Assembly (NCBI RefSeq): GCF_006345815.1
Contig: NZ_VCIG01000042.1
Coordinates: 62,001-126,000, forward strand
Length of the DNA stretch: 64,000 nt
Direction of reading: 5' to 3'
Source: Ochrobactrum sp. CGA5
GTDB lineage: Bacteria > Pseudomonadota > Alphaproteobacteria > Rhizobiales > Rhizobiaceae
The stretch's first letter is position 1. The number at the start of each line of letters is the position of its first letter. The notes under the pieces are model-generated. The model searched no databases. It was not told the origin of the DNA and saw only the letters and a list, made by a program, of their open reading frames with translations. A program made the position numbers and the translations under genes. This document shows positions 33,933-47,935 of the stretch, in pieces.

Positions 33933-35312
33933 TTAAGCGAGCCAGAACAGGATACACGCAATCCCGAACCCAAGAAGACCGATAAGGGTTTCCAGAACAG
34001 TCCAGGTTTTCAGCGTTGTTTTGACATCCATGTTGAAGAAGCGGCCAACGAGCCAGAAGCCGGAATCGTTGACATGGGAAAGCATGACCGATCCCGCCGC
34101 AAGTGCGATCACCACTGCCGAAACCTGAAGTTCGTTATAACCGGCAGCCTGAACGGCAGGTTGAATAAGCCCCGCAGCCGTTATCAGCGCCACCGTTGCC
34201 GATCCCTGCGCAACACGCAGAATGGTAGAGATCAAAAAGCCTGCCACGATGACGGGCAGTCCGGTATCGGCAAATGCATTTGACAGGGCGTCACCAATGC
34301 CGGAGGCACGCAGGACCCCGCCAAACATGCCGCCCGCGCCCGTAATCAGAATGATGGAACATACGGGCCCGAGCGCCGAATCGAGAATGCGTTCAACACT
34401 GGCACGGTCTCTGCCGCGCCGCAGCCCCAGAACATAGGATGCCACCAACACCGAAATCAGAAGAGCGACTGGCGTTGATCCGATCATTCGCGCCAACTGA
34501 TACCAGTTGGCGTTGGCGTCCACCCAACCTTGCGCGCGGGCAAAATCGAGACCCGTATTGACGAAGATGAGGACCAGCGGCAGCAGAAGGAGCAATATGA
34601 CCAGGCCGGCACTTGGAGGGTTTACGGCCTCTTCTGCCTTTTTCCCGGCATCAAAACTGTCAGGGATAGGGAGATTGATCCGCTGGCCAATCCACGCGCC
34701 GAACAAGTGCCCGGCAATAAACCAGACAGGTATGACGACCACAATCCCGACGAGAATAAGCAAACCTACATCAGCACCCAGAAGCTCAGATGCTGCGACT
34801 GGTCCCGGATGCGGAGGGACGAAAACATGCATCAACGAAAAAGCTGCGACGACTGGAATACCGTAGAGAAGCAAACTTCCCTTTAGGCGCCGCGCAACGG
34901 TGAAAACCACGGGAAGCATCACAACCAGCCCTGCATCGAAAAAGATCGGAAAGCCGAAGATGAGCGATGCGATACCCAGTGCCATGGGCGCGCGTTCTTC
35001 ACCGAACCGCCGGATGAGATCGTCGGCAAGCGCCTGCGCGCCGCCGGATGTTTCAAGCATACGTCCCAGCATCGCTCCAAGGCCGACCAACAGCGCGACC
35101 CCACCAAGGGTTGATCCGAAGGCGGAAGTGATTGTCGTCAGAATATTTCCCGCCGGAATGCCTGTCGCCAGCGCCGTCAGAAGGCTGACGATCACAAGCG
35201 CCACAAACGCATGGACACGAAATCGAATGATGAGCAAAAGCAATAATAGGACTGCGCCAACCGCTATCGAGATGAGCGCGCCTGCACCCAACGTCTGCTG
35301 GAATTCCTGCAT
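33933..35312 (-). CDS. GntP family gluconate:proton symporter
   Basis: 459 residues with about 12 membrane helices. Family motifs include LLVGLGAMLGRMLETSGGAQ near residue 75, VFTVARRLKGSLLLYGIPVV and the HVFVPPHPGPVAASELLGAD block (conserved His-Pro-Pro-His-Pro-Gly), ITGAGGMFGGVLRASGIGDA and LSHVNDSGFWLVGRFF. The GntP family takes up gluconate and related sugar acids (idonate, fructuronate). Gluconate would feed the Entner-Doudoroff pathway of which eda (17371-18009) is part. No gluconate kinase or regulator gene is adjacent, so the exact substrate remains open. Confidence 0.9.
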   Translation of the reverse strand: MQEFQQTLGAGALISIAVGAVLLLLLLIIRFRVHAFVALVIVSLLTALATGIPAGNILTTITSAFGSTLGGVALLVGLGAMLGRMLETSGGAQALADDLIRRFGEERAPMALGIASLIFGFPIFFDAGLVVMLPVVFTVARRLKGSLLLYGIPVVAAFSLMHVFVPPHPGPVAASELLGADVGLLILVGIVVVIPVWFIAGHLFGAWIGQRINLPIPDSFDAGKKAEEAVNPPSAGLVILLLLLPLVLIFVNTGLDFARAQGWVDANANWYQLARMIGSTPVALLISVLVASYVLGLRRGRDRASVERILDSALGPVCSIILITGAGGMFGGVLRASGIGDALSNAFADTGLPVIVAGFLISTILRVAQGSATVALITAAGLIQPAVQAAGYNELQVSAVVIALAAGSVMLSHVNDSGFWLVGRFFNMDVKTTLKTWTVLETLIGLLGFGIACILFWLA

Positions 35313-35455
35313 GCTTTATTCCTTATGTGGGGAGGAAACGGTTTGATCTATTGCACCCGAAAAATTTTTCGTACTTCTTGAGAGGGACCTACTGGTTCAA
35401 AGACCTATTGTCATTGTCAAATACAGCAAGTTTCACGGAAATCTTTCGCGCCGCT

Positions 35456-35483
35456 ATAAAAAACGCCCCCTTTCCAGGGGGCG
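35456..35483 (-). terminator. Rho-independent terminator after galU
   Basis: On the minus strand, arms CGCCCCCT and AGGGGGCG (35464-35483) with a GGAA loop are followed by a run of T (A on the plus strand, 35457-35463). This is a textbook intrinsic terminator 25 bp past the galU stop. Confidence 0.9.
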
Positions 35484-35507
35484 CTATCAGGGATCAGATC
35501 GGTTCTG

Positions 35508-36401
35508 TCAGGCAGGTTTGATGGTATTCAACAGATTGCCAATAGACCCCTCTACCGAAGGACGAATATCGTTGCGCCACAGCGCGAAGGCAACATTGGC
35601 TTCAATGAAACCGGCTTTCGAGCCACAATCGAATGTCAGGCCCTGATAATTGAAGCCGAAGAATTTCTGGGCATCGGCCAGCTTCAGCATTGCATCGGTA
35701 AGCTGAATTTCATTGCCCGCGCCCTTTTCCTGTTTGCTTAACAGTTCAAAGATTTCCGGCTGCAGAATGTAGCGACCATTGATGTAGAGATTGGAAGGCG
35801 CCGTGCCCTTGGCGGGCTTTTCCACCATCTGCGTGATCTCGAAACCGCTGCCGATGGCTTCCCCCTTGCCGACGATGCCGTATTTATGCGCTTCTTCCGG
35901 GTCGCATTCCTGTACGGCGATGACGTTGCCACCGGTCCGTTCATAAAGTTCGACCATCTCCTTCAAACAGCCCTTCTTGGACTGCATGACCATATCCGGG
36001 AGCAGGAGAGCGAACGGCTCGTCACCAACGAGCTCGCGGGCGCACCACACCGCATGGCCGAGGCCGAGCGGTACCTGCTGGCGGGTGAAGCTGGTCGTTC
36101 CCGGCTGCGGCTGGATATCCTGAAGATGCTCCAGTTCCGCCGTTTTGCCGCGCTCGGCGAGCGTGGAATAGAGCTCAACCTGCGCATCGAAATAGTCTTC
36201 GATGACCGCTTTGTTGCGTCCGGTGACGAAAATCAGATGTTCGATACCAGCTTCGCGTGCCTCATCGACCACATACTGGATGACGGGCTTGTCGACGACC
36301 GTCAGCATTTCTTTTGGAATTGATTTGGTGGCGGGCAGGAAGCGGGTGCCAAGACCTGCGACAGGGAATACGGCCTTGCGAATTTTTCGGATCGAACTCA
36401 T
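35508..36401 (-). CDS. galU: UTP-glucose-1-phosphate uridylyltransferase
   Basis: 297 residues from ATG 36401, which has a GGAGAGGA site; the frame extends to 36419 without one. The nucleotide-binding signature is [21 protein letters not shown], with [40 protein letters not shown] (acidic metal site just after in LLPDMVM) and [20 protein letters not shown]. It makes UDP-glucose, the donor for beta-glucans, LPS and exopolysaccharide. It is monocistronic with its own terminator. Confidence 0.95.
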   Translation of the reverse strand: MSSIRKIRKAVFPVAGLGTRFLPATKSIPKEMLTVVDKPVIQYVVDEAREAGIEHLIFVTGRNKAVIEDYFDAQVELYSTLAERGKTAELEHLQDIQPQPGTTSFTRQQVPLGLGHAVWCARELVGDEPFALLLPDMVMQSKKGCLKEMVELYERTGGNVIAVQECDPEEAHKYGIVGKGEAIGSGFEITQMVEKPAKGTAPSNLYINGRYILQPEIFELLSKQEKGAGNEIQLTDAMLKLADAQKFFGFNYQGLTFDCGSKAGFIEANVAFALWRNDIRPSVEGSIGNLLNTIKPA

Positions 36402-36780
36402 TCCTCTCCTCGATTTCACTATTTCAGGTTTGCTATCAAAGCATTGAACCGACTGAATTTCAAATAAGGCCTTTTCATTAAAGAACGACGAAATTACCTG
36501 GCCAGTCCCATCACATTCAGTGACCCGACCTTAATGTTGCTTGATTCAAAAATTTTTCGAAACTTCGGGCAAATTTTAAACCGAGCGAGCGATGGTAAAC
36601 CAATTGCTAACCGACAGGTTCTAATTTGAACCTTCGACGGTTCGATCCGGGATTTTCTGCTGGCTCAACTTCCACACCGGATGTTATTAATTGGTTAATG
36701 CAATCCGGGGCAAGCAGAATCCAGGTCGAAGGAAAACGCGCCGGTATCGGCTAAATTTGATTGCAGAAGGGAAACACAGA
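36402..36780. other. Intergenic region between divergent galU and lytic transglycosylase genes
   Basis: About 379 bp with no supported gene. It is AT-rich around 36520-36600, probably containing promoters for both genes. A frame from 36691 enters the transglycosylase gene but lacks a ribosome site. No repeat or operator is obvious. Confidence 0.45.
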
Positions 36781-38019
36781 ATGCTGCGATTTCCATTCAC
36801 GGTGGGCCAGACGATGAAGCTGAAAACAGCCGCAACGGTTGCGATAGTCGTGCTCGCCTCAACGCTGACGGCCGGTTCAGCACTGGCTGACGCGCAGTTT
36901 CGCCAATGGGTTGCCAGTTTTCGCCCTGTCGCCATAAAAGCAGGTGTTTCACCATCCACTTTCGACCACGCGTTTCGCGGCGTGGATGCGCCAGACCCGG
37001 TCGTACTGCAGAAAGCACGCTATCAGCCCGAATTCACCGAACCGGTCTGGAACTATGTCGATAACCGCGTCAACGAGCACTCCGTCTCGGTCGGCCAGAA
37101 CATGGCCCGCAAATGGGGTCCATGGCTTAAGCGCATCGAGCAGCGTTTCTCGGTGGACCGCAATATTCTTCTCGCCATTTGGTCGATGGAAAGCAATTAC
37201 GGCGAAATTCTCAAGCGCGATGACGTGATGCGCGATGCAGTGCGCTCGCTGGCAACCCTTGCCTATGCAGACAAGCGCCGCGCCAAATACGGCCGCACAC
37301 AGCTCATTGCCGCAATGAAAATACTCCAGACCGGCGACATTGATCGAGGTCATCTTTCCGGCTCTTGGGCTGGCGCGCTCGGCCACACGCAATTTATCCC
37401 CACCAGTTATCAGGCCTATGCCGTCGACATCGATGGTAACGGCAAGCGCGACATTTGGAACTCTATTCCCGATGCGCTTGGTACAGCCGCAAATCTTCTG
37501 CATCGCAATGGCTGGCAGCCAGGCCGTACCTGGGGCTATGAGGTTGTCCTGCCGCAAGGGCGCAAGTTCCCTTCGGGTTCGCTTTCGATCGCCGAGTGGC
37601 AGAAGATTGGTCTGATACGCGCCAACGGACGCGCTTTCCCTGATCCTGGCGAAAAGGCTACGCTGAAGGTGCCGGATGGCCGTCAAGGGCCTGCCTTCCT
37701 GATGACGAAGAACTTCTTTGTCTTGAAGCGTTATAACAACGCCGACAAATACGCCCTTGCCGTTGGCCTGCTTGCCGATCGGATCGGCGGCTATCAGGGA
37801 TTGCGCCAAGACTGGAACCGCCCGTTCACGCCAATTACCATGGACGAGAAGCAGGAGTTGCAGACACATCTAAAGGCACTCGGCTATTATGACGGCAATA
37901 TCGATGGCAAGATCGGCTCCACCTCCCGCGCCGCTATCGAAGCCTTCCAGCAGCGCAACGGACTTCAACCGGATGGTCATCCAAGCAAGGAAGTTCTGTC
38001 GGTTCTGCGACGTCGTTAG
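36781..38019 (+). CDS. Lytic murein transglycosylase (MltB/SLT_2 type) with peptidoglycan-binding domain
   Basis: 412 residues from ATG 36781 (AGAAGGGAA site); ATG 36814 is an alternative. The signal peptide is LKTAATVAIVVLASTLTAGSALA. The MltB-like catalytic domain includes the Glu in ILLAIWSMESNYGEILKRDD near residue 147, followed by LSGSWAGALGHTQFIPTSYQ and the VDIDGNGKRDIWNSIPDAL loop. The C-terminal PG_binding_1 repeat is MDEKQELQTHLKALGYYDGN then IDGKIGSTSRAAIEAFQQRN. The enzyme cleaves glycan strands to anhydro-muropeptides in the periplasm. No lipobox is present, so it should be soluble. Confidence 0.92.
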   Translation: MLRFPFTVGQTMKLKTAATVAIVVLASTLTAGSALADAQFRQWVASFRPVAIKAGVSPSTFDHAFRGVDAPDPVVLQKARYQPEFTEPVWNYVDNRVNEHSVSVGQNMARKWGPWLKRIEQRFSVDRNILLAIWSMESNYGEILKRDDVMRDAVRSLATLAYADKRRAKYGRTQLIAAMKILQTGDIDRGHLSGSWAGALGHTQFIPTSYQAYAVDIDGNGKRDIWNSIPDALGTAANLLHRNGWQPGRTWGYEVVLPQGRKFPSGSLSIAEWQKIGLIRANGRAFPDPGEKATLKVPDGRQGPAFLMTKNFFVLKRYNNADKYALAVGLLADRIGGYQGLRQDWNRPFTPITMDEKQELQTHLKALGYYDGNIDGKIGSTSRAAIEAFQQRNGLQPDGHPSKEVLSVLRRR

Positions 38020-38126
38020 ACTATAGGACGAAACTATCGGATTGATTGAATGGGCGCACTTGAACAGCAGTGCGACCCGTTTCGTTTTTCGCCTAACCGA
38101 GCTCACCAGCCAAGAAGGCAAGAGGG

Positions 38127-39272
38127 ATGCGTGAAAGTCGGATTGTGAGACGGTTGCTGAAGCCTGCGGGCATTATGCTGGCTGTGTTAGCGATGCTATT
38201 TTCAGGCATTGCTACAGCCTCCGCACAAGAACGTCCGCGCACACTTTTCGATCTCTTGTTCGGCTCGCGGCAAGTGCAGCCGCAACGCCAATATCAGCAG
38301 CCCGCACCACAGCGCGCTCGGCCGAAGGCAAAGCGTTCCAAAGCAAGTTCTCCCGCTTCACGCCCCGCACCGCCACCGACAGCGAGCCCCGCTGTTGAAA
38401 TCGTGGAGAAAAAGCCGGATGCAAAGAAGATTCTGGTCGTCGGTGATTTCATCGGCAACGGCCTTGCCGAAGGTCTCGACGTCGCTTTTGCATCCGACCC
38501 CGACCTTCAGGTCATAACCCGGATAAACGGCTCCTCCGGCTTTGTGCGTAACGACCATTTTGATTGGCCCGACAACATCGGCAAGATACTGGACGAGGAA
38601 AAACCGGCTGCTGTCGTAGTGATGATCGGCTCCAACGACAGGCAGGCGATCACCGAGAAGGGCGCGAGCCTGCCGCTTCGGTCACCGGAATGGAACGAAG
38701 AATATCAAAAGCGCGTCGCCACTTTCATCAAGGTGATCAATGACAAGCATTTTCCGCTGATTTGGATCGGGCAACTGCCATTCCGCCCGAAAGGCATGTC
38801 ACAGGATATGTTAGCGCTCAATGAAATCTATCGTAGCGCCACTGAAAAGGCGGGCGGAAAGTTTGCCGATGTCTGGGATGGTTTCGTCGATGAAGATGGC
38901 AACTTTACCCAGACAGGTTTCGATATTAATGGTCAGACCGCGCGTCTGCGTGGCAATGACGGCATCAACATTACTTCGGCGGGCAAGCGCAAACTCGCTT
39001 TCTATGCAGAAAAGCCGCTCCGCGCCTATCTCGACGGAGCAAAGGAAGAAGACCGGCCTCTGCCCGACGCGGGCGCACAAGATCCGTCCAAGCCGGTTGA
39101 TCGCGTTGCGCCTGTCAGCATTCGGGACGTTGACAAGGATGAGAGTGGCGTTCTACTCGGCGGCAACATCGTCGCGCGTCCAGAAACTGTGCGCCCAGCG
39201 TGGAATACGCGCAAGCCTTCACCCGGACGGGCAGACGATTTTTCTTGGCCACAAAAGAGCGGAAATCCCTAA
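38127..39272 (+). CDS. SGNH/GDSL hydrolase, DUF459 family
   Basis: 381 residues. The N-terminus has a signal peptide or anchor (AGIMLAVLAMLFSGIATASA) and then a basic Gln/Pro/Ala-rich linker to about residue 100. The SGNH fold follows: ILVVGDFIGNGLAEGLDVAF is block I, where the usual GDS is GDF, and VVMIGSNDRQAI is block III with the Asn. The fourth block near the end (DVWDGFVDEDGNFTQTGFDI, then GNDGINITSAGKRKLAFYAE) replaces the usual Asp-x-x-His. DUF459 proteins are periplasmic and may act on cell-wall or glycan acyl groups. With Ser of GDS replaced by Phe, catalysis by the standard mechanism is doubtful. Confidence 0.8.
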   Translation: MRESRIVRRLLKPAGIMLAVLAMLFSGIATASAQERPRTLFDLLFGSRQVQPQRQYQQPAPQRARPKAKRSKASSPASRPAPPPTASPAVEIVEKKPDAKKILVVGDFIGNGLAEGLDVAFASDPDLQVITRINGSSGFVRNDHFDWPDNIGKILDEEKPAAVVVMIGSNDRQAITEKGASLPLRSPEWNEEYQKRVATFIKVINDKHFPLIWIGQLPFRPKGMSQDMLALNEIYRSATEKAGGKFADVWDGFVDEDGNFTQTGFDINGQTARLRGNDGINITSAGKRKLAFYAEKPLRAYLDGAKEEDRPLPDAGAQDPSKPVDRVAPVSIRDVDKDESGVLLGGNIVARPETVRPAWNTRKPSPGRADDFSWPQKSGNP

Positions 39273-39491
39273 AATTTCTTTCCTGATGGTACGATTGAGC
39301 TGCTAGCTTGTTGTCCAGCAGCGTCTTTCTCTATTGAATATGATGCCAATTGTTACATTCCGCGCTGTTCACAGAAGCACTCGTATCGTCTATCAGAAGG
39401 CCCGTCTGCCTGAAGCGGCAGAGCGGAAAGACGCTCTTCCCCGCATGAGCGAGGTCGTTGTCAGCGTCGGCCAACCACAAGAGGCGTTTGA

Positions 39492-40895
39492 ATGAACATC
39501 GCATCAAAGCCTTCTGTCGATCCACATCGGGAGGAGGAAACCCATCTTGCACGCAACCTATCCAATCGACATCTTCAGCTGATCGCCATCGGTGGTGCAA
39601 TCGGCACCGGCCTTTTCATGGGTTCGGGCAAAACCATATCGCTCGCTGGACCATCGATTTTGCTGGTCTATGCGATCATCGGCTTTATGCTGTTCTTTGT
39701 GATGCGTGCGCTGGGTGAAATCCTTCTGTCCAATCTCGAATATCGTTCATTTGCTGATTTCGCGGGCGACTATCTCGGTCCGTGGGCGCAGTTCTTCACC
39801 GGCTGGACCTACTGGCTTTGCTGGATTGTGACCGGTGTGGCCGACGTGGTTGCTGTTTCGGGCTATGTCTCGTTCTGGTTCCCGGAACTTGCGCTTTGGA
39901 TACCGGCACTCGGTCTGATTTTCACGCTTCTGGCGCTCAATCTGCCAACCGTGCGCAATTTTGGTGAAATTGAATTCTGGTTCGCCCTCATCAAGATCGT
40001 CGCCATTGTCGGGCTAATCATTGCTGGCGTGTACATGCTTTCAACCGGTTTTACGCTTCCGAATGGAAGCCAGGCATCGGTCGCGCACCTGTGGAACCAT
40101 GGCGGGTTCTTCCCCAATGGTTTCCTCGGCTTCGTTGCTGGCTTCCAAATCGCGGTTTTCGCCTTCGTCGGCATCGAACTGGTCGGCACTGCTGCTGCGG
40201 AAACCAAGGACCCAGTGCGCAATCTGCCAAAAGCCATCAACTCGATCCCGATCCGCGTCGTGCTTTTCTACGTAGGCGCCCTGTTCGTCATCGTCACCGT
40301 GATCCCATGGGACCAGGTTGATCCAAACTCCAGCCCGTTCGTTGCCATGTTCTCGCTGGCAGGCCTTGGCATTGCAGCTCACGTTATAAACTTCGTCGTG
40401 CTGACTTCGGCCACATCGAGCGCCAATTCGGGCATCTACTCGACCTCGCGCATGATCTATGGTCTGGCAACGTCACGCCTCGCACCGCAAACCCTCGGAA
40501 AGCTCAACAGCCGTAAAGTCCCCGTGAATGCGCTGTTCTTCTCTTGTATCTTCCTGCTGACGGGCGTTGTTCTGCTTTATGCAGGCCAGAGCATCATAGA
40601 AGCCTTCACCATCGTCACGACGATTTCCGCACTTCTCTTCATCTTCATCTGGTCGATCATTCTGGCATCTTATCTTCAATATCGCCGCAAACAGCCTGAT
40701 CTGCATGAGAAGTCAACATTCAAGATGCCCGGTGGCCGCGCTGCCGTTGCCATGGTCTTTGGCTTCTTCGCCTTCATCCTTTGGGCGCTGGCACAGGAAC
40801 CGGATACGGCTGTCGCTCTGAAAATAACGCCTGTGTGGTTTGTATTCCTGGGTATTGTCTATCTGGCAATTCACAAAAATCGCCAGAAAAGCTAA
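39492..40895 (+). CDS. Amino acid permease, CycA (D-serine/D-alanine/glycine) type
   Basis: 467 residues with 12 membrane helices in the APC superfamily. The start HLARNLSNRHLQLIAIGGAI and helix 1 sequence GTGLFMGSGKTISLAGPSIL are typical of the AAT family, as are ALGEILLSNLEYRSFADFAG and the helix 6 region FAFVGIELVGTAAAETKDPV. The whole reads closest to CycA, the permease for D-Ser, D-Ala and Gly, but AAT subfamilies differ by few positions, so no symbol is assigned. It is followed by a strong terminator. Confidence 0.88.
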   Translation: MNIASKPSVDPHREEETHLARNLSNRHLQLIAIGGAIGTGLFMGSGKTISLAGPSILLVYAIIGFMLFFVMRALGEILLSNLEYRSFADFAGDYLGPWAQFFTGWTYWLCWIVTGVADVVAVSGYVSFWFPELALWIPALGLIFTLLALNLPTVRNFGEIEFWFALIKIVAIVGLIIAGVYMLSTGFTLPNGSQASVAHLWNHGGFFPNGFLGFVAGFQIAVFAFVGIELVGTAAAETKDPVRNLPKAINSIPIRVVLFYVGALFVIVTVIPWDQVDPNSSPFVAMFSLAGLGIAAHVINFVVLTSATSSANSGIYSTSRMIYGLATSRLAPQTLGKLNSRKVPVNALFFSCIFLLTGVVLLYAGQSIIEAFTIVTTISALLFIFIWSIILASYLQYRRKQPDLHEKSTFKMPGGRAAVAMVFGFFAFILWALAQEPDTAVALKITPVWFVFLGIVYLAIHKNRQKS

Positions 40896-40944
40896 CGCGC
40901 ATCCAAAAAATGGAAAACAGTTTTCGGACCAAGATAAACGTACA

Positions 40945-40973
40945 AAAAGCCCGGCTTTGAGCCGGGCTTTTCA
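40945..40973 (+). terminator. Rho-independent terminator after the amino acid permease
   Basis: Arms AAAAGCCCGGCT and AGCCGGGCTTTT (40945-40971) with a TTG loop form a near-perfect hairpin with T- and A-runs inside the stem. It can serve the permease and also the convergent gltD. Confidence 0.9.
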
Positions 40974-40982
40974 TTGGAATGC

Positions 40983-41023
40983 TAGAGCGCGGATCTGATC
41001 CAATCAAACCGAAACGCGCTCTA
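40983..41023. repeat. Dispersed palindrome, family B, overlapping the gltD stop codon
   Basis: Perfect 9-bp arms TAGAGCGCG (40983-40991) and CGCGCTCTA (41015-41023). The last three bases of the right arm are the gltD stop codon (TAG read on the minus strand), so the repeat supplies the end of that gene. Confidence 0.65.
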
Positions 41024-42475
41024 ACGCGGTAAAACCGAGCTTCCCATCAAATCAGCGTCAATTGCATGGGCTGCCTGACGGCCTTCACGAATTGCCCAGA
41101 CAACCAGCGACTGACCACGGCGCACATCACCTGCTGCATAGAGCTTATCGACATTGGTGCGGTAATCCTTCTCATTGGCTTTCACCGATGTACCACCGCG
41201 ACGATCCGTTGCAATTTCAAGCTTATCTCCCAGCTCCTTGAGCACGCTGTTTTCTGCCGGGCCGAAAAAGCCAATAGCGATGAACGCAAGATCAGCCTTG
41301 ATGAAGAACTCCGTTCCGGCAATCGGCTTGCGCTTGTCATCGACCTGACAGCATTTCACATGCGTAAGCTTGCCGTCTTCGCCGATGAATTCAAGTGTGG
41401 CGACCTGAAACTCGCGGTTTGCGCCCTCAGCCTGACTGGAAGACGTCCGCATCTTCGTAGCCCAATAAGGCCAGACGCTCAGCTTATCTTCTCTTTCAGG
41501 CGGCTGCGGGCGAATGTCGAGCTGGGTGACGTTGACCGCCCCCTGACGGAAAGCCGTACCAACGCAGTCAGATGCCGTGTCACCGCCGCCAACAACAACA
41601 ATATGCTTGCCACCGGCGAGGATCGGCGCTTCATGCCAGGCAACCGATTCAATGTTTTCGCGGCCAACACGACGGTTCTGCTGAACCAGATAAGGCATGG
41701 CATCATGCACGCCTTCAAGCTCTGCACCGGGAATACCGGCTGGACGCGGCTTTTCCGAACCGCCCGCATAAAGTACGGCATCATACGTATCGAGCAAACC
41801 GCGCAGTGGCTTGTCTACACCGATATTCACACCGCACAGGAAGCGGACGCCCTCACCTTCCATCTGCGCAACACGACGGTCGATGAGATGCTTTTCCATC
41901 TTGAAATCAGGAATACCATAACGCAGCAGACCGCCCGGACGGCTTTCGCGTTCATAGACATCGACCATGTGACCCGCACGTGCCAGCTGCTGTGCAGCCG
42001 CAAGACCTGCCGGACCTGAACCAATGACCGCCACCGATTTTCCAGTCTTTTGCGCCGAAGGCTGTGACACGATAAGCCCCAGCTCATAAGCCTTGTCGCC
42101 AAGCGCCTGTTCAACCGTCTTGATCGCAACAGGTGCGTCCTCAAGGTTCAACGTGCAGGCTTCCTCGCAAGGAGCCGGGCAAACCCGACCTGTAAACTCG
42201 GGAAAATTGTTGGTCAGATGCAGGTTGCGGATCGCCTGGTCCCAGTTGTCGTTATAGACGAGATCGTTCCAGTCGGGGATCTGATTGTGCACAGGACAGC
42301 CTGTCGGGCCATGGCAGAACGGAATGCCGCAATCCATGCAACGCGCCGCCTGCTTCTGCACTTCACCATCCGTCATCTGGAGGGTGAATTCACGAAAGTG
42401 ACGAATACGATCAGATGCCGGCTGGTACTTTGCCACCTGCCGGTCGATCTCAAGAAAACCAGTAACCTTACCCAT
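41021..42475 (-). CDS. gltD: Glutamate synthase (NADPH) small subunit
   Basis: 484 residues. The N-terminal Fe-S region has CMDCGIPFCHGPTGCPVHNQ and CPAPCEEACTLN. The FAD site is VIGSGPAGLAAAQQLARAGH and the NADPH site is IVVVGGGDTASDCVGTAFRQ. The C-terminal FAD motif is KLYAAGDVRRGQSLVVWAIR. GltD passes electrons from NADPH to GltB. It lies 63 bp downstream of gltB on the same strand, the common order in alphaproteobacteria. Its stop codon is part of a dispersed palindrome. Confidence 0.96.
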   Translation of the reverse strand: MGKVTGFLEIDRQVAKYQPASDRIRHFREFTLQMTDGEVQKQAARCMDCGIPFCHGPTGCPVHNQIPDWNDLVYNDNWDQAIRNLHLTNNFPEFTGRVCPAPCEEACTLNLEDAPVAIKTVEQALGDKAYELGLIVSQPSAQKTGKSVAVIGSGPAGLAAAQQLARAGHMVDVYERESRPGGLLRYGIPDFKMEKHLIDRRVAQMEGEGVRFLCGVNIGVDKPLRGLLDTYDAVLYAGGSEKPRPAGIPGAELEGVHDAMPYLVQQNRRVGRENIESVAWHEAPILAGGKHIVVVGGGDTASDCVGTAFRQGAVNVTQLDIRPQPPEREDKLSVWPYWATKMRTSSSQAEGANREFQVATLEFIGEDGKLTHVKCCQVDDKRKPIAGTEFFIKADLAFIAIGFFGPAENSVLKELGDKLEIATDRRGGTSVKANEKDYRTNVDKLYAAGDVRRGQSLVVWAIREGRQAAHAIDADLMGSSVLPR

Positions 42476-42538
42476 TCTATGCTCCTATCGCGGTGCCATT
42501 CGCCATTTCAGGCGCACGAGCACCGCGTTTGATGATAA

Positions 42539-47296
<4,758 letters not shown>

Positions 47297-47935
47297 TCCC
47301 TCCGTTTGGCCCTCATCATGAGGCGCGCGATCAGTATATACCGAGATGATGTGACAACCATCCCGCCGTTGCTCTAGATATATGGAAGCCTTGTCGAAAA
47401 GGCGTTGGACGAAGTTCCGGGCAAGCGGCAGAGCCGGTGCGAGGAACGATGTTTAGCGCCTTATTCTCATCAGGCTTGGACAGACGGCACTCAGCCCACC
47501 AGACAATGGCGCACTAGAATTCCTCCTGTCGCAGTCGGGGCGCCTGTTACCGCCAGGCTATTTCCTGCCAGTACGGCGCCTCTTTCTGAAACTTTTCGGA
47601 GAGCGTTGTGCCGCTTCCGTTTGCATCAGCATTTAATTGGACAGCATTGCTGTCCTAATTACGTATGACAGAATTCAAATTGCCTCACAAGATGGAAACG
47701 CAATTTTTCTCAGCATCATCCGTAATAAAATATCAAAAGGCTTTACTTTACTGGATTTTAATTACGTTTAGCCGCTCTTGCGTCAGTTTGGCGCGCTTTC
47801 GGATACCGCCAGAATGCCTAAAAAATAGGCAAGCTGATGAGATTTTTCGCGCAATCCGGGCCTTAACCGTTTCTGTCAGGCAGGTTATAGAACATCGACT
47901 GTGCGACAGCCCATTCAACCAATCTGGAGAACCAC
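47297..47935. other. Intergenic region between divergent gltB and threonine aldolase genes
   Basis: About 639 bp. Frames at 47405-47668 and 47665-48084 do not read like proteins and have no ribosome sites. The part from 47640 to 47790 is AT-rich. The gltB side has GTATATAC at 47333-47341, a possible -10 region on the minus strand. No repeat, RNA or riboswitch is recognised. Confidence 0.45.

Noticed and set aside
39273..39491. Glycine or other riboswitch upstream of the CycA-type permease
   Set aside because: The region has small inverted repeats, but not the conserved core bases of the glycine class; no other class fits.
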